From Larix kaempferi (taxonomy: Eukaryota > Streptophyta > Pinopsida > Pinales > Pinaceae), in the NCBI GenBank assembly GCA_027924585.1, contig BSBM01000151.1, positions 13,104,001 to 13,168,000 of the forward strand: 64,000 bases of DNA, written 5' to 3'. The notes beneath the pieces were generated by a model. It saw only the letters and a list, made by a program, of their open reading frames with translations, had not been told where the DNA came from and searched no databases. Both the position numbers and the translations under genes were made by a program. This document shows, piece after piece, positions 22,342 through 33,219 of the stretch. The number at the start of each line of letters is the position of its first letter. The first letter of the stretch is position 1.

Positions 22342-22794
22342 GAGGAGCATGAGTTCCTTTGAACTAGGAAGAGGTAAAATGAGGTAGGTTGAGGGCAATA
22401 AATGCTGTATTTTTTCACACAATCTAACGGAAAATGGCCGCGGAATTGGGCGGGATAACTCCCTCCAAACAATAGCCAGCATAGATCTACAAAACGGGGT
22501 TAAGGGAGGGAAACAAATTTTAAAACAAGTAATAATATTCACTTTATACATTATATAAATTATTGCTACGTGGAAGCTTCTCGTAAATTGAGATCATATT
22601 GGTAGCCTCCCCTATTAATTTATATGATGTTGCAAGGATTTTCTAATGTGATAAGGTTTTTCTCTATTCTCCGAACATGGAAGCCATTAACTAATTAATG
22701 TCATCGTTAAATGTAGGGTAAGCATCCCTATAATGCCATAAAGGAAACAGTTCATCATTTAAAGCATCAACGTACCAGATGTTCTGTTCAGTAC

Positions 22795-23908
22795 GGGAGT
22801 GTGCAGTTTTTGTACACGGGGGTCAACTTTGCAAAATCATCCACCTGGCACTTATGGATAGCGTTCCCAACTGGAACCTTCCTAGACACACTTCTAGGAC
22901 TCCCTGGAACCCGATTTTATTGCACGGTTGGAATTCTATGCCCCCAGTAGGTATCCAGCAGGTGTCCCAGAAGGCCTTTTGGATGCGAGACGGAATGAGC
23001 CATAGAATGACGACCGTCGCTCAGATCGACAAACCGTTGACTCCATTGGATTTAGGACATCGGTATAGTGCTAGGGGTTCCCCTCTCCTTCAGTCCCATG
23101 GCCCAGGTGTCATCTTGTAGGTCCATATTGGAAACTAGGGCTTTGCTTAGTAAGGGAGTGTGCAATGTTTGCACATTGGGGTCATGTTTGTAAAATCATC
23201 AAACGAGAACTTATGGCTAGCGTTCCCAGCTGGAACCTTCCTATACACACTTGCAGGACTCCCCAAAACCCGATTTTGTTGCACGGTTGGAATTCTATGC
23301 CCCTGGTAGGTACCCAGCAGGTGTCCCTAAAGGCCTTTTGGATGCGAGACAGAACGAGCCATAGAATGACGATCGTGAATTAGATCGACAAACCGTTGAC
23401 CTGTTAGATTCAGGACATTGAGATAGTGCTATGGGTGTCCTCTCCGCCGATCCCATGGCCCAAGTGTCATCTTGTAGGTCCATTTTGGAAACTAGGGTTT
23501 TGCTCAGTAAGGGAGTGTGCAATTTTTGCACATAGGGGTCAAATTTGCAAAATCATCCACCGGACACTTATGGCTAGCGTTCCCAGCTGGAACCTTCCTA
23601 GACACACTTGCAGGACTCCCCGAAACCCTGTTTTGTTGCACGGTTGGAATTCTATGCCCCCGGTAGGTATCCAACAGGTGTCCTTGAAGGCCATTTGGAT
23701 GCGAGACAGAACGAGCCATAGAATGACGACCGTGGCTCGAATCGAAAAACCATCAAATCCGTTGGATTCAGGACATCAGGATAGTGCTCGGGTTGCCCCG
23801 CTCCGTTGATCCCATGGCCCAGGTGTCATCGTGTAGGTCCATTTTGGAAACTAGGGTTTTACTCAGTAAGGGAGTGTGCAATTTTTGCACATAGGGATCA
23901 ACTTTGAA
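22795..23908 (-). repeat. 359-bp tandem array, right arm (inverted)
   Basis: The complement marker gggagtgtgc occurs at 22795, 23154, 23511 and 23870, so there are three units of 359, 357 and 359 bp plus a stub, in reverse orientation to the left array. Both arrays end at a similar point on the core-facing side (shortly after gcacactccc in unit sense). Confidence 0.95.
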
Positions 23909-25533
23909 ATTTTTTGATTTTTATTCTAGAACTAGACATTCAAAGAGTGGCAATCAAACCTACCACACTGCACCCTTGGTAGATTTCTATGTCCTTAGTG
24001 TGCCATGTCATTTAACAACTCCTTAGTGTTCCACTATATTTGGATTTTGAGTAATTAATGTCATTTTTAAGAATTCAAAGTTCCAAATAAAAAATGGACG
24101 CAATGTTTCATTGATGATATCCCTATGATCCTTGCTAGCTTTGTTAGATCAAAGTCACCATGAAACTTTGCCATCAAGATATGGGGGAATACTTTCCAAA
24201 TCACAATGAACAACCATTACAGCATTGTTTGTATCAATCAAGAACATTCAGATTTAAATTCATTTTCATATGATGATAATCCATCCTTTTTACAAACATA
24301 GGACCATGAACATCTTATTTTCCTTCACCAAAACAACATTATCAAGGAATCTCATTAAACTAGTTAGGTATTTCGTTTTCCATGGATTTTGTATGATTAC
24401 TTTTGCATTATGACAAGTGGAAAATGGACATATGAAAGAGGTAAAGCACAAACCAGGGTCTTACATACTAGGGTTTAGTAAAGATAGGGTTTATATCTTC
24501 AATGATTTTATGAGAGTGAATTCACGACCAGCTATTGGTTAGCATATTGGAACAAACTAGGGTATATTTGTTACATATATTTGACCATATGTACATGAAG
24601 GACCAATGAATTTTATTACACTTTAGTTCATGCATTCCTTGCCATTGTACCTAATACTTTGACATTTTTTTAGCATGCTAGAGTAGGCACACGTCAACCG
24701 AACTGCATAGATGCTCGTGTATGTAGCGTTTGATGAAATACTGTAGCATTGATGAAATGTGTAGCATCTATTAGAATTTCTCTTAGTTTCTGAAAATGTC
24801 ATAGGATTACATTGATGATATGTGTAGCATGTTACTATTATGACAGAGGTTATTCAAACATATTTTGACTTATTTCATGCATGTTCTAAGTTCATTGAAC
24901 TATTGAAAGATGTCATTAGTTTTTTCCATTAAGATAATGTTTTCATAACACAATGGTGAGATGTTACTTGATCAATGCAGTAAATGTAAGAGAATAAATA
25001 TTGCATAAAATGTAATTATATAAATTTCAATAGCATAATTTATCAATTTGTGGTTCAGAGATAAATCATCACAAGCACAAGTGGAAAATCGAGAGAGAAT
25101 ATGGAATATATTGTATCATGCATTGATAGTCGAATGTTTGTAATACAAAATATGGCAAAGTAGCCGGCCCTCAAATGGCCTGTCATTGTACATGTATCCC
25201 TAAGTACAACAATGTGTACATGTACATGTCAAAATACATATATACAAGACTATGCAACATCAAAAATCAATCTTTCGCTTGTTTTTCCCCAACTTTCCTC
25301 TATCGACCATCTCCCTGGGATCACTCTGCATCTCAGGAGTCTACAAAAAAAAATCATTATTTTTATCAAATAATTGCACTAATACCCTACCATTAACAAA
25401 CTTAAAAATTAACTTATGGCCAAATTATTTATGACAAACACTCACCAAATTATCGTGGGGTCTAGATGTGAGCGATGTGCTCATGGAGGGCCTCTCTATA
25501 GTTGTGCTTTGAAAATAAAAGATCATATCTCAA
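23909..25533. other. Intergenic, no gene recognised
   Basis: AT-rich DNA with no convincing open frame, splice pattern or repeat. Words such as tgatgaaat and gtgtagcat recur near 24730-24840. The minus-strand gene to the right may have untranslated 3' sequence in the last few hundred bases, but I cannot place a polyadenylation site. Confidence 0.5.
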
Positions 25534-27934
25534 TTAATTCGGCAATTCAACATTGATCAACATGTTTGGGTAAATTGAATAAAAAAACTTGGTCATTAAT
25601 GAACATCTCACCACAAGAGGAGACCCAGTCAGAACCATGGATTGAGCAGAGGGGCCGGGCACTTCTGCCACTAATGGCTACAATCACCTAATGGGTAAAT
25701 AGTTAGACATGCATGAATAAACAATATAGTAACATGGTTAAATACTATGCATTGTGATTCTTGAAATAGTTACCTATGTATGACTTGTGCCTATTGCAGA
25801 TGTGGCACTAACTGCATCATCAATGACCCTTGTTAGGTGAGGGGTAGATGGATCTCTCGTGTGTCTGCTATAGAGGAGATCCACACCTTTTCTAGGAGTG
25901 GAGCCTCTCTTATACACTTGTGCCTTTTGCACATTTGGACTACGAGGAGATCCAACTGCTGACAATCTATTAAGTATAGAGGTTGGTGGCTACAATCACC
26001 AATAATGACGTAGTTAGAAATGCATTGGTCAATGAAATAGCATTTATTAACAAACTGACAATAATGAAATACATACCGATGTACTGCATACTTCAATCAA
26101 TTCTAAGAAACGGTCTACCATCCAATCTGTCTCCATGGGCATGCTATCGATTATACTCCCACCACGGGGGATCTCACTAGATGAAATCATTCCCCTCTGA
26201 TGAGGATCTACAACGTACAATTTAGAAAATTGTAAATATTAGATCATGTAGCATTAATTAAGTAACATGTGATTACAAACTAACATGTATTAAAATAATG
26301 TCATATTGAAATAGTTACCTCAGTGTGAGATGTTGTTGATGAAGGTATGACAACATCTTGTAACTCAGAAGGTTCTGCTGCATGAGCCTCATGCCCTTCT
26401 AGTAGCAACTACAAGTTTTAAAATCATTAAAAATATTATCAATCTATATATGTGTATAGTAAGGAAAAATAATTTACAAATTACACTAAATTGTTAACTG
26501 GATTTACTCATGTATTAAAATAATGTCATGTTGAAATAGTTACCTCGGCGTGAGATGTTGTCGCTGAAAGTATGACAACATCATCTACATCGGGCGGTGT
26601 TGTTGCATGAGCCTCTTGCCCCTCATGCCCTTCTGGTAGCAACTACAAGTTTTAAAATCATTAAAATATTAGAAATCTATATATGTGTATAGTAAGGAAA
26701 AATAATTTACAAATGACACTAAATTGTTAACTGGATCTACTCATGTATTAAAATAATGTCATGTTGAAATAGTTACCTCATTGTGAGTTGTTGTCACTGA
26801 AAGTATGGCAACATCATCTACATCGAGCGGTGCTGGTGCATGAGCCTGTGGACTATGCTCTGCATCATTGGTGCAAAGCTCTTCAACCTCGTGCCCTTCT
26901 TGTAGCAGCTACAAGTTTTAAAATCATTAAAAATATTAGCAATCTATATATATGTGTATAGTAAGGAAAATAATTTACAAATGACACTAAATTGTCAACC
27001 ACTTACTTACCTGTGTAAAATACCCAGTGAAGGTATCATCTGTTTGGATGGGACCAAAGCAAGGATGGCCACATAGTATGCATGGGTGGGGCTATCGGCT
27101 ATGCTCATGATGTGCAAGTCTAGTGCCACTACTTGATGCTCCTGGACCACAGGAAGGTGGTGGCTCTACCCCACTGGGAGGTGGCGGATATACCCCACCG
27201 ACATGTGGTGGCTCTACTCCACCCATAGATGGTGGCTCTGGTGGCCCTTCCTGGTACATACCTTGAAGGTACATGCTATGGCGAACAGCTTCCTATGCCA
27301 ACAGTAGGAAGGACTCTTATGTCTCTGGGACCAACTGATGTGCAGGCGGCACATCTGGCCTGGGTAACTGCATACGAGGTGGAGCTATAAGGAGATTAGG
27401 ATCTATATCCCTTGCATTGGGACGTTGTTGAGGCATCCCCATCCCAACACCCTGGTACTCCATGATATCAAAATAGTTAACATGCTTCCCCATCACAAAT
27501 TCTGCGTACATATTTCTCAGAAAATATAAAGGCATTTCCCTGTTGTTGTGTGCTGGTGTATCAAACACCATGTACCATCGATCTATCCAGTTATCTATGA
27601 ATGGTTGATATGTACACCACTCGATAGAAATGTGCCTTTTGTTTGCATTCGAGATTTCACCCATCCGTGGATCTCTAAAGAGGGAAAAGATATGTTGTTT
27701 TGAGATTTTCAACTTCTTAACTTCTTTGTAGCTAAGTCCATCATCATATTGTTGCATCTTTCTTTCTCTGAATGTGGCAATATCTTGCAATGCACCATTA
27801 GACCTACTAAAGGTCTTTATCATTGCATCCAAATTGGATGCAAGCATAACATGCCTATCATCAACAATAGTAATTGAGGCTCGAATTTCTCTGAGCCTCT
27901 GGATTTCTCTTTAGATGTTTGAGTGTGCATCCAT
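25534..27934 (-). pseudogene. Seven-exon gene of unknown function, triplicated exon, five stops
   Basis: A model read on the minus strand from ATG 27934: exons 27934-27011, 26908-26777, 26642-26544, 26408-26319, 26196-26077, 25989-25774 and 25677-25534. Each junction has GT...AG and every exon is a multiple of three (308, 44, 33, 30, 40, 72 and 48 codons with the stop). The first exon holds the longest open stretch (27847-27317: IATFRERKMQQYDDGLSYKE, SLFRDPRMGEI, DIMEYQGVG) and a proline-rich end with repeated GGVEPP and PPPPSG. Exons two to four are copies of one another. Four stops in exon 1 (codons near 27911, 27316, 27286 and 27091) and one at the end of exon 6 are TAA or TAG and fit single C-to-T changes of CAA or CAG. 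I recognise no domain. It could be a host gene or a transposon-carried gene. Confidence 0.55.
26289..26999. repeat. Three tandem copies of an exon-plus-intron unit (224-250 bp)
   Basis: attaaaataatgtcat starts each unit at 26289, 26513 and 26747. Each unit holds a minus-strand exon bounded by cttgtag and gaggtaact, and intron sequence with aggaaaaataatttacaaat. It lies inside the unknown minus-strand gene. Confidence 0.92.
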
Positions 27935-28819
27935 GGTTATCACTACAATCAAAAAATAAATAAATAAATCATTAGAAACGTATACATGTGCTATAATGAC
28001 ATCTCTCAAAAATGAAAAATGTACAAATTTTGTGCAAGAACAAATATTACAAACATAAATATCATCTCAGGAATACATTACAAACATAAATATCATTTCA
28101 TATGACCATTGCAAGAATACATTATGGGTCCTTGCGGGCATAAAGAAGAGTCTGAAATATCATTTGTAAATCTATGGTTGTTGGGGTGTTGGTGCATCCC
28201 AGTCAGTTGCAACTGACATAATTATCTTCTGAATAGGATTATCATTGATGACAACATTAATGAAAAAGGGGTAAATGGCATGATGACAAGGAAACAAGGT
28301 GACTTGACAAGGACTTGGAAAAGACAAGATAAAAGACAAGGTGATGGGCATTGGCACACCTAATGAGCCAAATGACCCATACTGTGGTCATTTGGAGTTG
28401 GTCCTAATACCCTAGACAAGGATGACTTGGAGATAACAAGTGACATGAACAAAGAAGCATGAAGTGAACAAAGAAGCTTGAAGTTGACATTTGGCAAGGA
28501 GATTGGGGGCATCCCATATGGCATCTACGGGCATCCAGAAATGAAGCTGATGGACATGCGATCATGTGGACAAGGTGACATGGGGGCATCTTGAAGATGC
28601 ATATGCGGGCATGTTTGTGGAAGCTGCGGGCATCCTAGATGCATGCCAAAGACCCCCATGCAGGCAATTGAAGAAGGTCTAGTTGCAGGCATGTTCAAAG
28701 GCATAAATATGGCCCTTGCGGGCATGAGTTACAAGTTAGTGCGGGCATGCTGGAAGCAAAAGAAAATGGTGATGATGTGGGTATGAATACCACGTTTAGG
28801 TGGGAAAAAGGAATTCTAA

Positions 28820-28820
<1 letters not shown>
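27935..28820. repeat. Spacer with dispersed gcgggcat words
   Basis: No gene. Words of the form gggcatc, gcgggcatg recur irregularly at 28125-28140 and 28505-28760, about ten times, too irregular for a tandem array. It may be the remnant of one. Confidence 0.45.

Positions 28821-28823
<3 letters not shown>

Positions 28824-28850
<27 letters not shown>
28824..28850. repeat. AT dinucleotide microsatellite
   Basis: About thirteen consecutive AT steps. Confidence 0.95.
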
Positions 28851-28856
<6 letters not shown>

Positions 28857-28913
28857 GAGGTGTTTATGGAAATCAAATTAAAATTTGATTTAAAATATAG
28901 GCTCACTGATTCA

Positions 28914-28934
28914 CCCCCCCCCCCCCCCCCCCCC
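28914..28934. repeat. C21 homopolymer
   Basis: Twenty-one C in a row, followed by gggtctcag. Such runs are prone to assembly and sequencing length error. Confidence 0.9.
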
Positions 28935-29301
28935 GGGTCTCAGTTAGCCATTGTGTCTAATAGGGTGGATGTAAAATTCATTAAGGGATTGATAGTACGG
29001 AGGAATTAACATATGTTAAATAACAAATTTTATCATTTTTAGTTTTGGTATTTCATTTACAAAGATTTTTAGTTTAGGGCAACATAAAAATTTATATTTT
29101 TAAGGATAAAATGAGGCAAGGATTTGGATGCTTACCTTTCCAATCCTCCTTGCAAGATGAAATCTCCCTTGTTGAGCTTCTCCAATGCGTTTTGGCAAGT
29201 TGAAATCGCTTGAGCGTTCACGTTTTGAGAAAATGATGGGTAAAACAGTGTTGCGTTCTGCTGACTGTTTTTTTTTGTTATATTAACCAAAACACGCACA
29301 T

Positions 29302-29345
29302 GTTATAGTGATACATAACACGTGCGCATTATGTATCACTGTAAC
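29302..29345. other. Large hairpin (17-bp arms)
   Basis: gttatagtgatacataa, a 10-base loop cacgtgcgca, and ttatgtatcactgtaac pair with one mismatch. The flanks carry further acgcg and cacgcgt words. No RNA gene is recognised; it may be a small inverted-repeat element. Confidence 0.75.
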
Positions 29346-29532
29346 ACGCGTGCATTTTGGAATTCTATCATACATGTCAATTTACATGGTAGGGTCGGAG
29401 TCCGCCCATGCTTAGTTCTAAGTAACGCGCACGTATTTCTAATTTACACAATTCTAGCACATTTTGTGAATGCACGATTGCACCTAAAGGGTCCCTCAAC
29501 TTCATGCGAGGGCCCCACCCTAAAACCCATAA

Positions 29533-31110
29533 ATGTATATCTTTAGAATGGAAATGATTAATTGAACCTTGGGATAGTCTAAGAGCATCCTCCCCCTCAT
29601 CTAGGGATTTGTGTTATTCCTTACCCTTTTACCACTTGCTATAATCCATGTCAATTTGTTCCCAATGATGTGAAAGGAATCTATGATAACTCTCCAATGC
29701 ATGAATCTATGATCCTCATTGGCCAATGCATGAATCTATGATCCTCATTGGCCAATGCATGATTCGATGATCCCCATTGGCCTTTTTATTTGGAAACTAA
29801 CCATTTAGAGAGATCTCCCTTGCTTAGCAAACATATTCACTTCTTTACACATTGGTGATGCATCTTCTAGATTGAACAACAAGAACATAGAGTTGGTCAC
29901 TCCAACACTGTCCCTAGGGGTTTCTCTTTCAAGCAATGAGTGCAAGATCTAATACTCAATGAGAAACCTTGTTTAGAGAGATTTCCTTTGCTCGTTTGGA
30001 ATATCCATCTCTTTTCTCACTACTTTAGTATATGTCTTCCATATTGTTCAGCATGCACATAATGTTGGTTTGTTATCAAGCATAACCCTCATGTAGACTA
30101 CACTTCAAAATTCAATCTCCCTTGCTATCTTGAGAGATCCATTCTTTTTATCGACGCTTTGGTGATATGACTTCCATGTTGAACAACTAGCATAAAGTAT
30201 TGGTCTCACCAACCCCAAGTTACCCTAGGGTTCCTCTTTCAAGTAGCCTTTCTAAGATTTCATACTCTAGAGAGATTTTCCTTCCTCATCAACCAAATTC
30301 ACCTCTTTACTCAACATTTTGGTGATATGTTTCCCAAATTGATTAGCATACCCACCAAAGCCCCAACCCAAATTTTCTTGTCAAGTTTATACTTCAAAGT
30401 CCACCCCTTACTTATTGTGCCTCATTAATATTATACATATATATAAATGAGCTTAGATCCATGTTAACTCCAAATCATTTAAGCAATATTTGCATTTAAT
30501 CTTATTAACACCTACTCTTAATTTTTTGAAAATGGATTTATATTAACATTTTTTTTTTCCTTGGAAAAAGTCCGTAATTTTATTTCAAAAAATTGATTAA
30601 AATTACATCCTGCACATGTAGTAGAATCAACAAGGATCCCTACATTTTCACATATTTCTGTCCCATATAAGCAGAAACAACAGCTTATAATACGATTTAT
30701 ATTAACATAAATCCCAACCATTTATTATTAAAAAGAGAAGAGAAAATATAAAATGAATCAAAAAAGAAAGAAGATAGTCCGCTATCAAATATTTAGTCCC
30801 ATATTTTAATTTTGATAATAATAATTTTATTTGTCAATTCTGGCTAGCTCATTCGATTAAAGTGTGGATCTTGTCAACATGGTGATTTGGATTCAATTCC
30901 CCTTAGGGGTGGGGGTAAGTTAGTTGAGAGGAGACCCCCAAATCTAGGCAAACAACCCTCAAATCTAGGCAAACAAAAATTAATAATAATAATTTTATTT
31001 TAATATTACAACCTCACCAATTAACCAAGCTCTATTTTAATTTTAATAATAATAATTTTATTTTAATATTACAAACTAACCCATTAACATAGCCATATTG
31101 ATTCTACCAA
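29533..31110. repeat. Segmental duplication, copy 1
   Basis: From gtatatctttagaatggaaatg through actctccaatgcatg and tttagagagat to acatagccatatt, this region aligns with 36640-37570 at roughly 85-90 percent by eye, with the 30530-30900 part absent from the other copy. It includes three tandem 29-bp units (ccaatgcatgaatctatgat, starting near 29694); copy 2 has two. No gene is recognised in it. Confidence 0.85.
30550..30693 (-). mobile_element. 144-bp 5'-truncated LINE end
   Basis: A poly-T stretch on the plus strand at the left, then ccttggaaaaagtccgtaat, closely resembles the 3' end of the minus-strand LINE at 57853 (cgtggaaaaaaaagcgtaat). It is flanked by a perfect 15-bp duplication, gatttatattaacat, at 30535-30549 and 30694-30708. 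Only the tail of the LINE was inserted, so it has no coding sequence. Confidence 0.85.
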
Positions 31111-31202
31111 ATAACACGTGTTCACAAATACCAAATTGATATAGAAAACCGTGGGTAGAAGAGATTCATTATTTATAGGAGAAATGACCCCAAACACAAA
31201 TC

Positions 31203-31210
31203 TATAAATA
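31203..31210 (+). promoter_or_regulatory. Candidate TATA box of the 31276 gene
   Basis: tataaata, 66-73 bases before the ATG. A second tataaata at 31247-31254 is only 22 bases upstream of the ATG and is less likely to be the functional one. Confidence 0.5.
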
Positions 31211-31275
31211 AAATTGCATGCAATCAGGAAAAGAACCCTACATATCTATAAATAAAATTCTGCGCAATAATTTAT

Positions 31276-32586
31276 ATGGCATCCTTATTAGAAACTGCAC
31301 CCAAAATACTTTCGCTGTTGAAAACTTACGATTCCATGGCGCCTTACACAGGAAACACAGGGTTTGTAACAGAAGAAGAACTTGGAGCATTATCAGCAAG
31401 CTTAAGCAATCTCAAAATCTTTTCTGCAGTCATCGACAAATTGGAAATCATAAAGAAGGGCATTGTGGTCGCAAAAGATGAGGCTGAAACCGATTGGTTC
31501 AGACTCCAGGAGGAACTCGCCGACTGTTTCTGCCAACTACAAGCTGTAGAGGTACACATATTTTTTTTCCTCCAGAATACTTTTATAGAATTTGTTTTCT
31601 CATTTAGTGAATGGCAGTGGTACCACTGGTAAATTCTGATTACAGACACCTAACCTGTAAGAATATCGAATTGAAAATCAGTCTATTTTGAAATGAGATT
31701 GATTTTACAGTTGTGAAACATGCAGAATACTGATAATCCTTATCCAATGCTGGAGGCAAAAATGAGTTTGATGGAAGAAGTGGCGGCACTGAAGAAGATT
31801 GTGGATGAAGTATGCCCGCTTATCATAAGACCTAAGAATGGTACAAGTATGGAAATGTCGGCTTCATATCAATTAGCAGTTACAGCCCCCAAATATGAAG
31901 ATACAGGACAGCAACAACAGACTAGTCAGAGTCAGAGTGAAAGTGAGAGTCAATCCCGCCGTATTAACTGGTATTCAGTGGAGAAGAAGCATGATTCGGC
32001 GGGTTCCTGTGAGCAAGAAATTCAGTACAGAATGGTGGGAAGACAGAGAAGTGATTTATCAACTGAACGTTTAAAGCGCTCCATTGATATAAAGAACAGC
32101 GTGAGACGCAGAAGAGAGAATAGAGTGTGTGAAATAGAGACAATACATTCAAATGGGAAAGAAGAAAATGTTGTCAAGTGGGTATTTGAAGGTGCCATGA
32201 ATGAAACCACAGGATTTAAAAGAGAGAATACATTCAAGGGAATACATTCAAATGAGAAAGAAGAAAATGTCATCAAATGGGCAGAGCTTGAAGATCCCAG
32301 GAATGAATTGAAGGATCACTCTGCTGAGACTGAGACTGAGACTGAGAGTCGATCCCGTGACATGAATAGCGATCGAGTTGCAGATTCTTGGGACAACTTT
32401 TCTTGTGAGACAGAAAGAATTGCTGAGACGGTAGCGAGTGAGCCAATCACAGCAGGAGACATTAATGGTTTGCTTGTAGAAATGCCTAGGAGTTTTTCAG
32501 ATCGATACTCAACAAATAAAAAGAAACGGCGCCGTGACAAGTTCTTCCGAAGATTTTCAAGATGGTTTTGTGGAACGACCCATTAG
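31276..32586 (+). CDS. Two-exon gene of unknown function, 378 residues
   Basis: Exon 1 is 31276-31551 (92 codons), the intron 31552-31725 (174 bp, GTACAC...TGCAG, phase 0), exon 2 31726-32586 with the TAG stop at 32584. The earlier acceptor at 31710 would give an immediate stop, so the later one is preferred. The first 150 residues are rich in L, E and K and probably helical (TEEELGALSASLSNLKIF, KMSLMEEVAALKKIV). The middle is Ser/Glu/Gln-rich. A 33-residue repeat (99 bp) occurs at residues about 232 and 265 (IHSNGKEENVVKW and IHSNEKEENVIKW). The C terminus is strongly basic (KKKRRRDKFFRRFSRWF) and could be a nuclear or membrane-binding signal. No known family was recognised. It is the only intact, non-repeat gene candidate in the window. 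Confidence 0.7.
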
Positions 32587-32662
32587 TATTCTTAAGAAGA
32601 CAAAATTAAGAAGAAATATTAGGAAATTTAGTACTGTATTATTCTTTTATATTTGGAAGCAG

Positions 32663-32892
32663 ATGGGGGCATATTAAGACTTGGGAGCTAAGTTTTATAA
32701 GTTATTGGGTTTCTATGTGATTTAATCTGTGGTTGATGAAAATAGATATGCCACAAGTTATCTGTTACTTGTTTTTTATGGGGGCATATTAAGACTTGGG
32801 AGCTAATTTTTATAAGTTATTGGGTTTCTATGTGATTTAATTTGTGGTTGATGAAAATAGATATGCCACAAGTTATCTCTCACTTGTTTTTT
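32663..32892. repeat. 115-bp tandem duplication downstream of the gene
   Basis: Two copies (32663 and 32778) of atgggggcatattaagactt through gccacaagttatct, nearly identical. It lies in the 3' flank and may overlap the 3' UTR of the upstream gene. Confidence 0.92.
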
Positions 32893-32954
32893 ATGTTTAG
32901 TTGTATTTATTATTTGTTTTTTATGTCTAGTTGTAATCACTAGTTATCTATGCA

Positions 32955-33219
32955 TCAACTATCAATATCAGATATCCATGTCGAGCATATTTTGGTATCT
33001 CTTAAATTACTAGATTAGTGAGTTATCAAATACCCTATTTTACTACACTTGAAAAGTGATAGAGTAACTGTCAACTATCACTATCACTGTGAGATATCCA
33101 TGCCGAGCATATCTTTTGGTGTCTCATAAGCCGGTCATATTTTTTGGTGTCTCATAAATTACTAGATTAGTGAGTTATCAAATATCCTACTACACTTGAA
33201 AAGTGATAGAGTAATTATG
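32955..33219. repeat. Imperfect tandem duplication (about 115-145 bp)
   Basis: Two copies of a unit with gatatccatg, gagcatat, aaattactagattagtgagt and cttgaaaagtgatagagtaa. The second copy has an internal repeat of ttttggtgtctcataa. Confidence 0.85.

Noticed and set aside
19602-23809. Several 60-130-codon frames in the 359-bp arrays
   Set aside because: They recur with the satellite unit, contain indels and stops between units and match no family.
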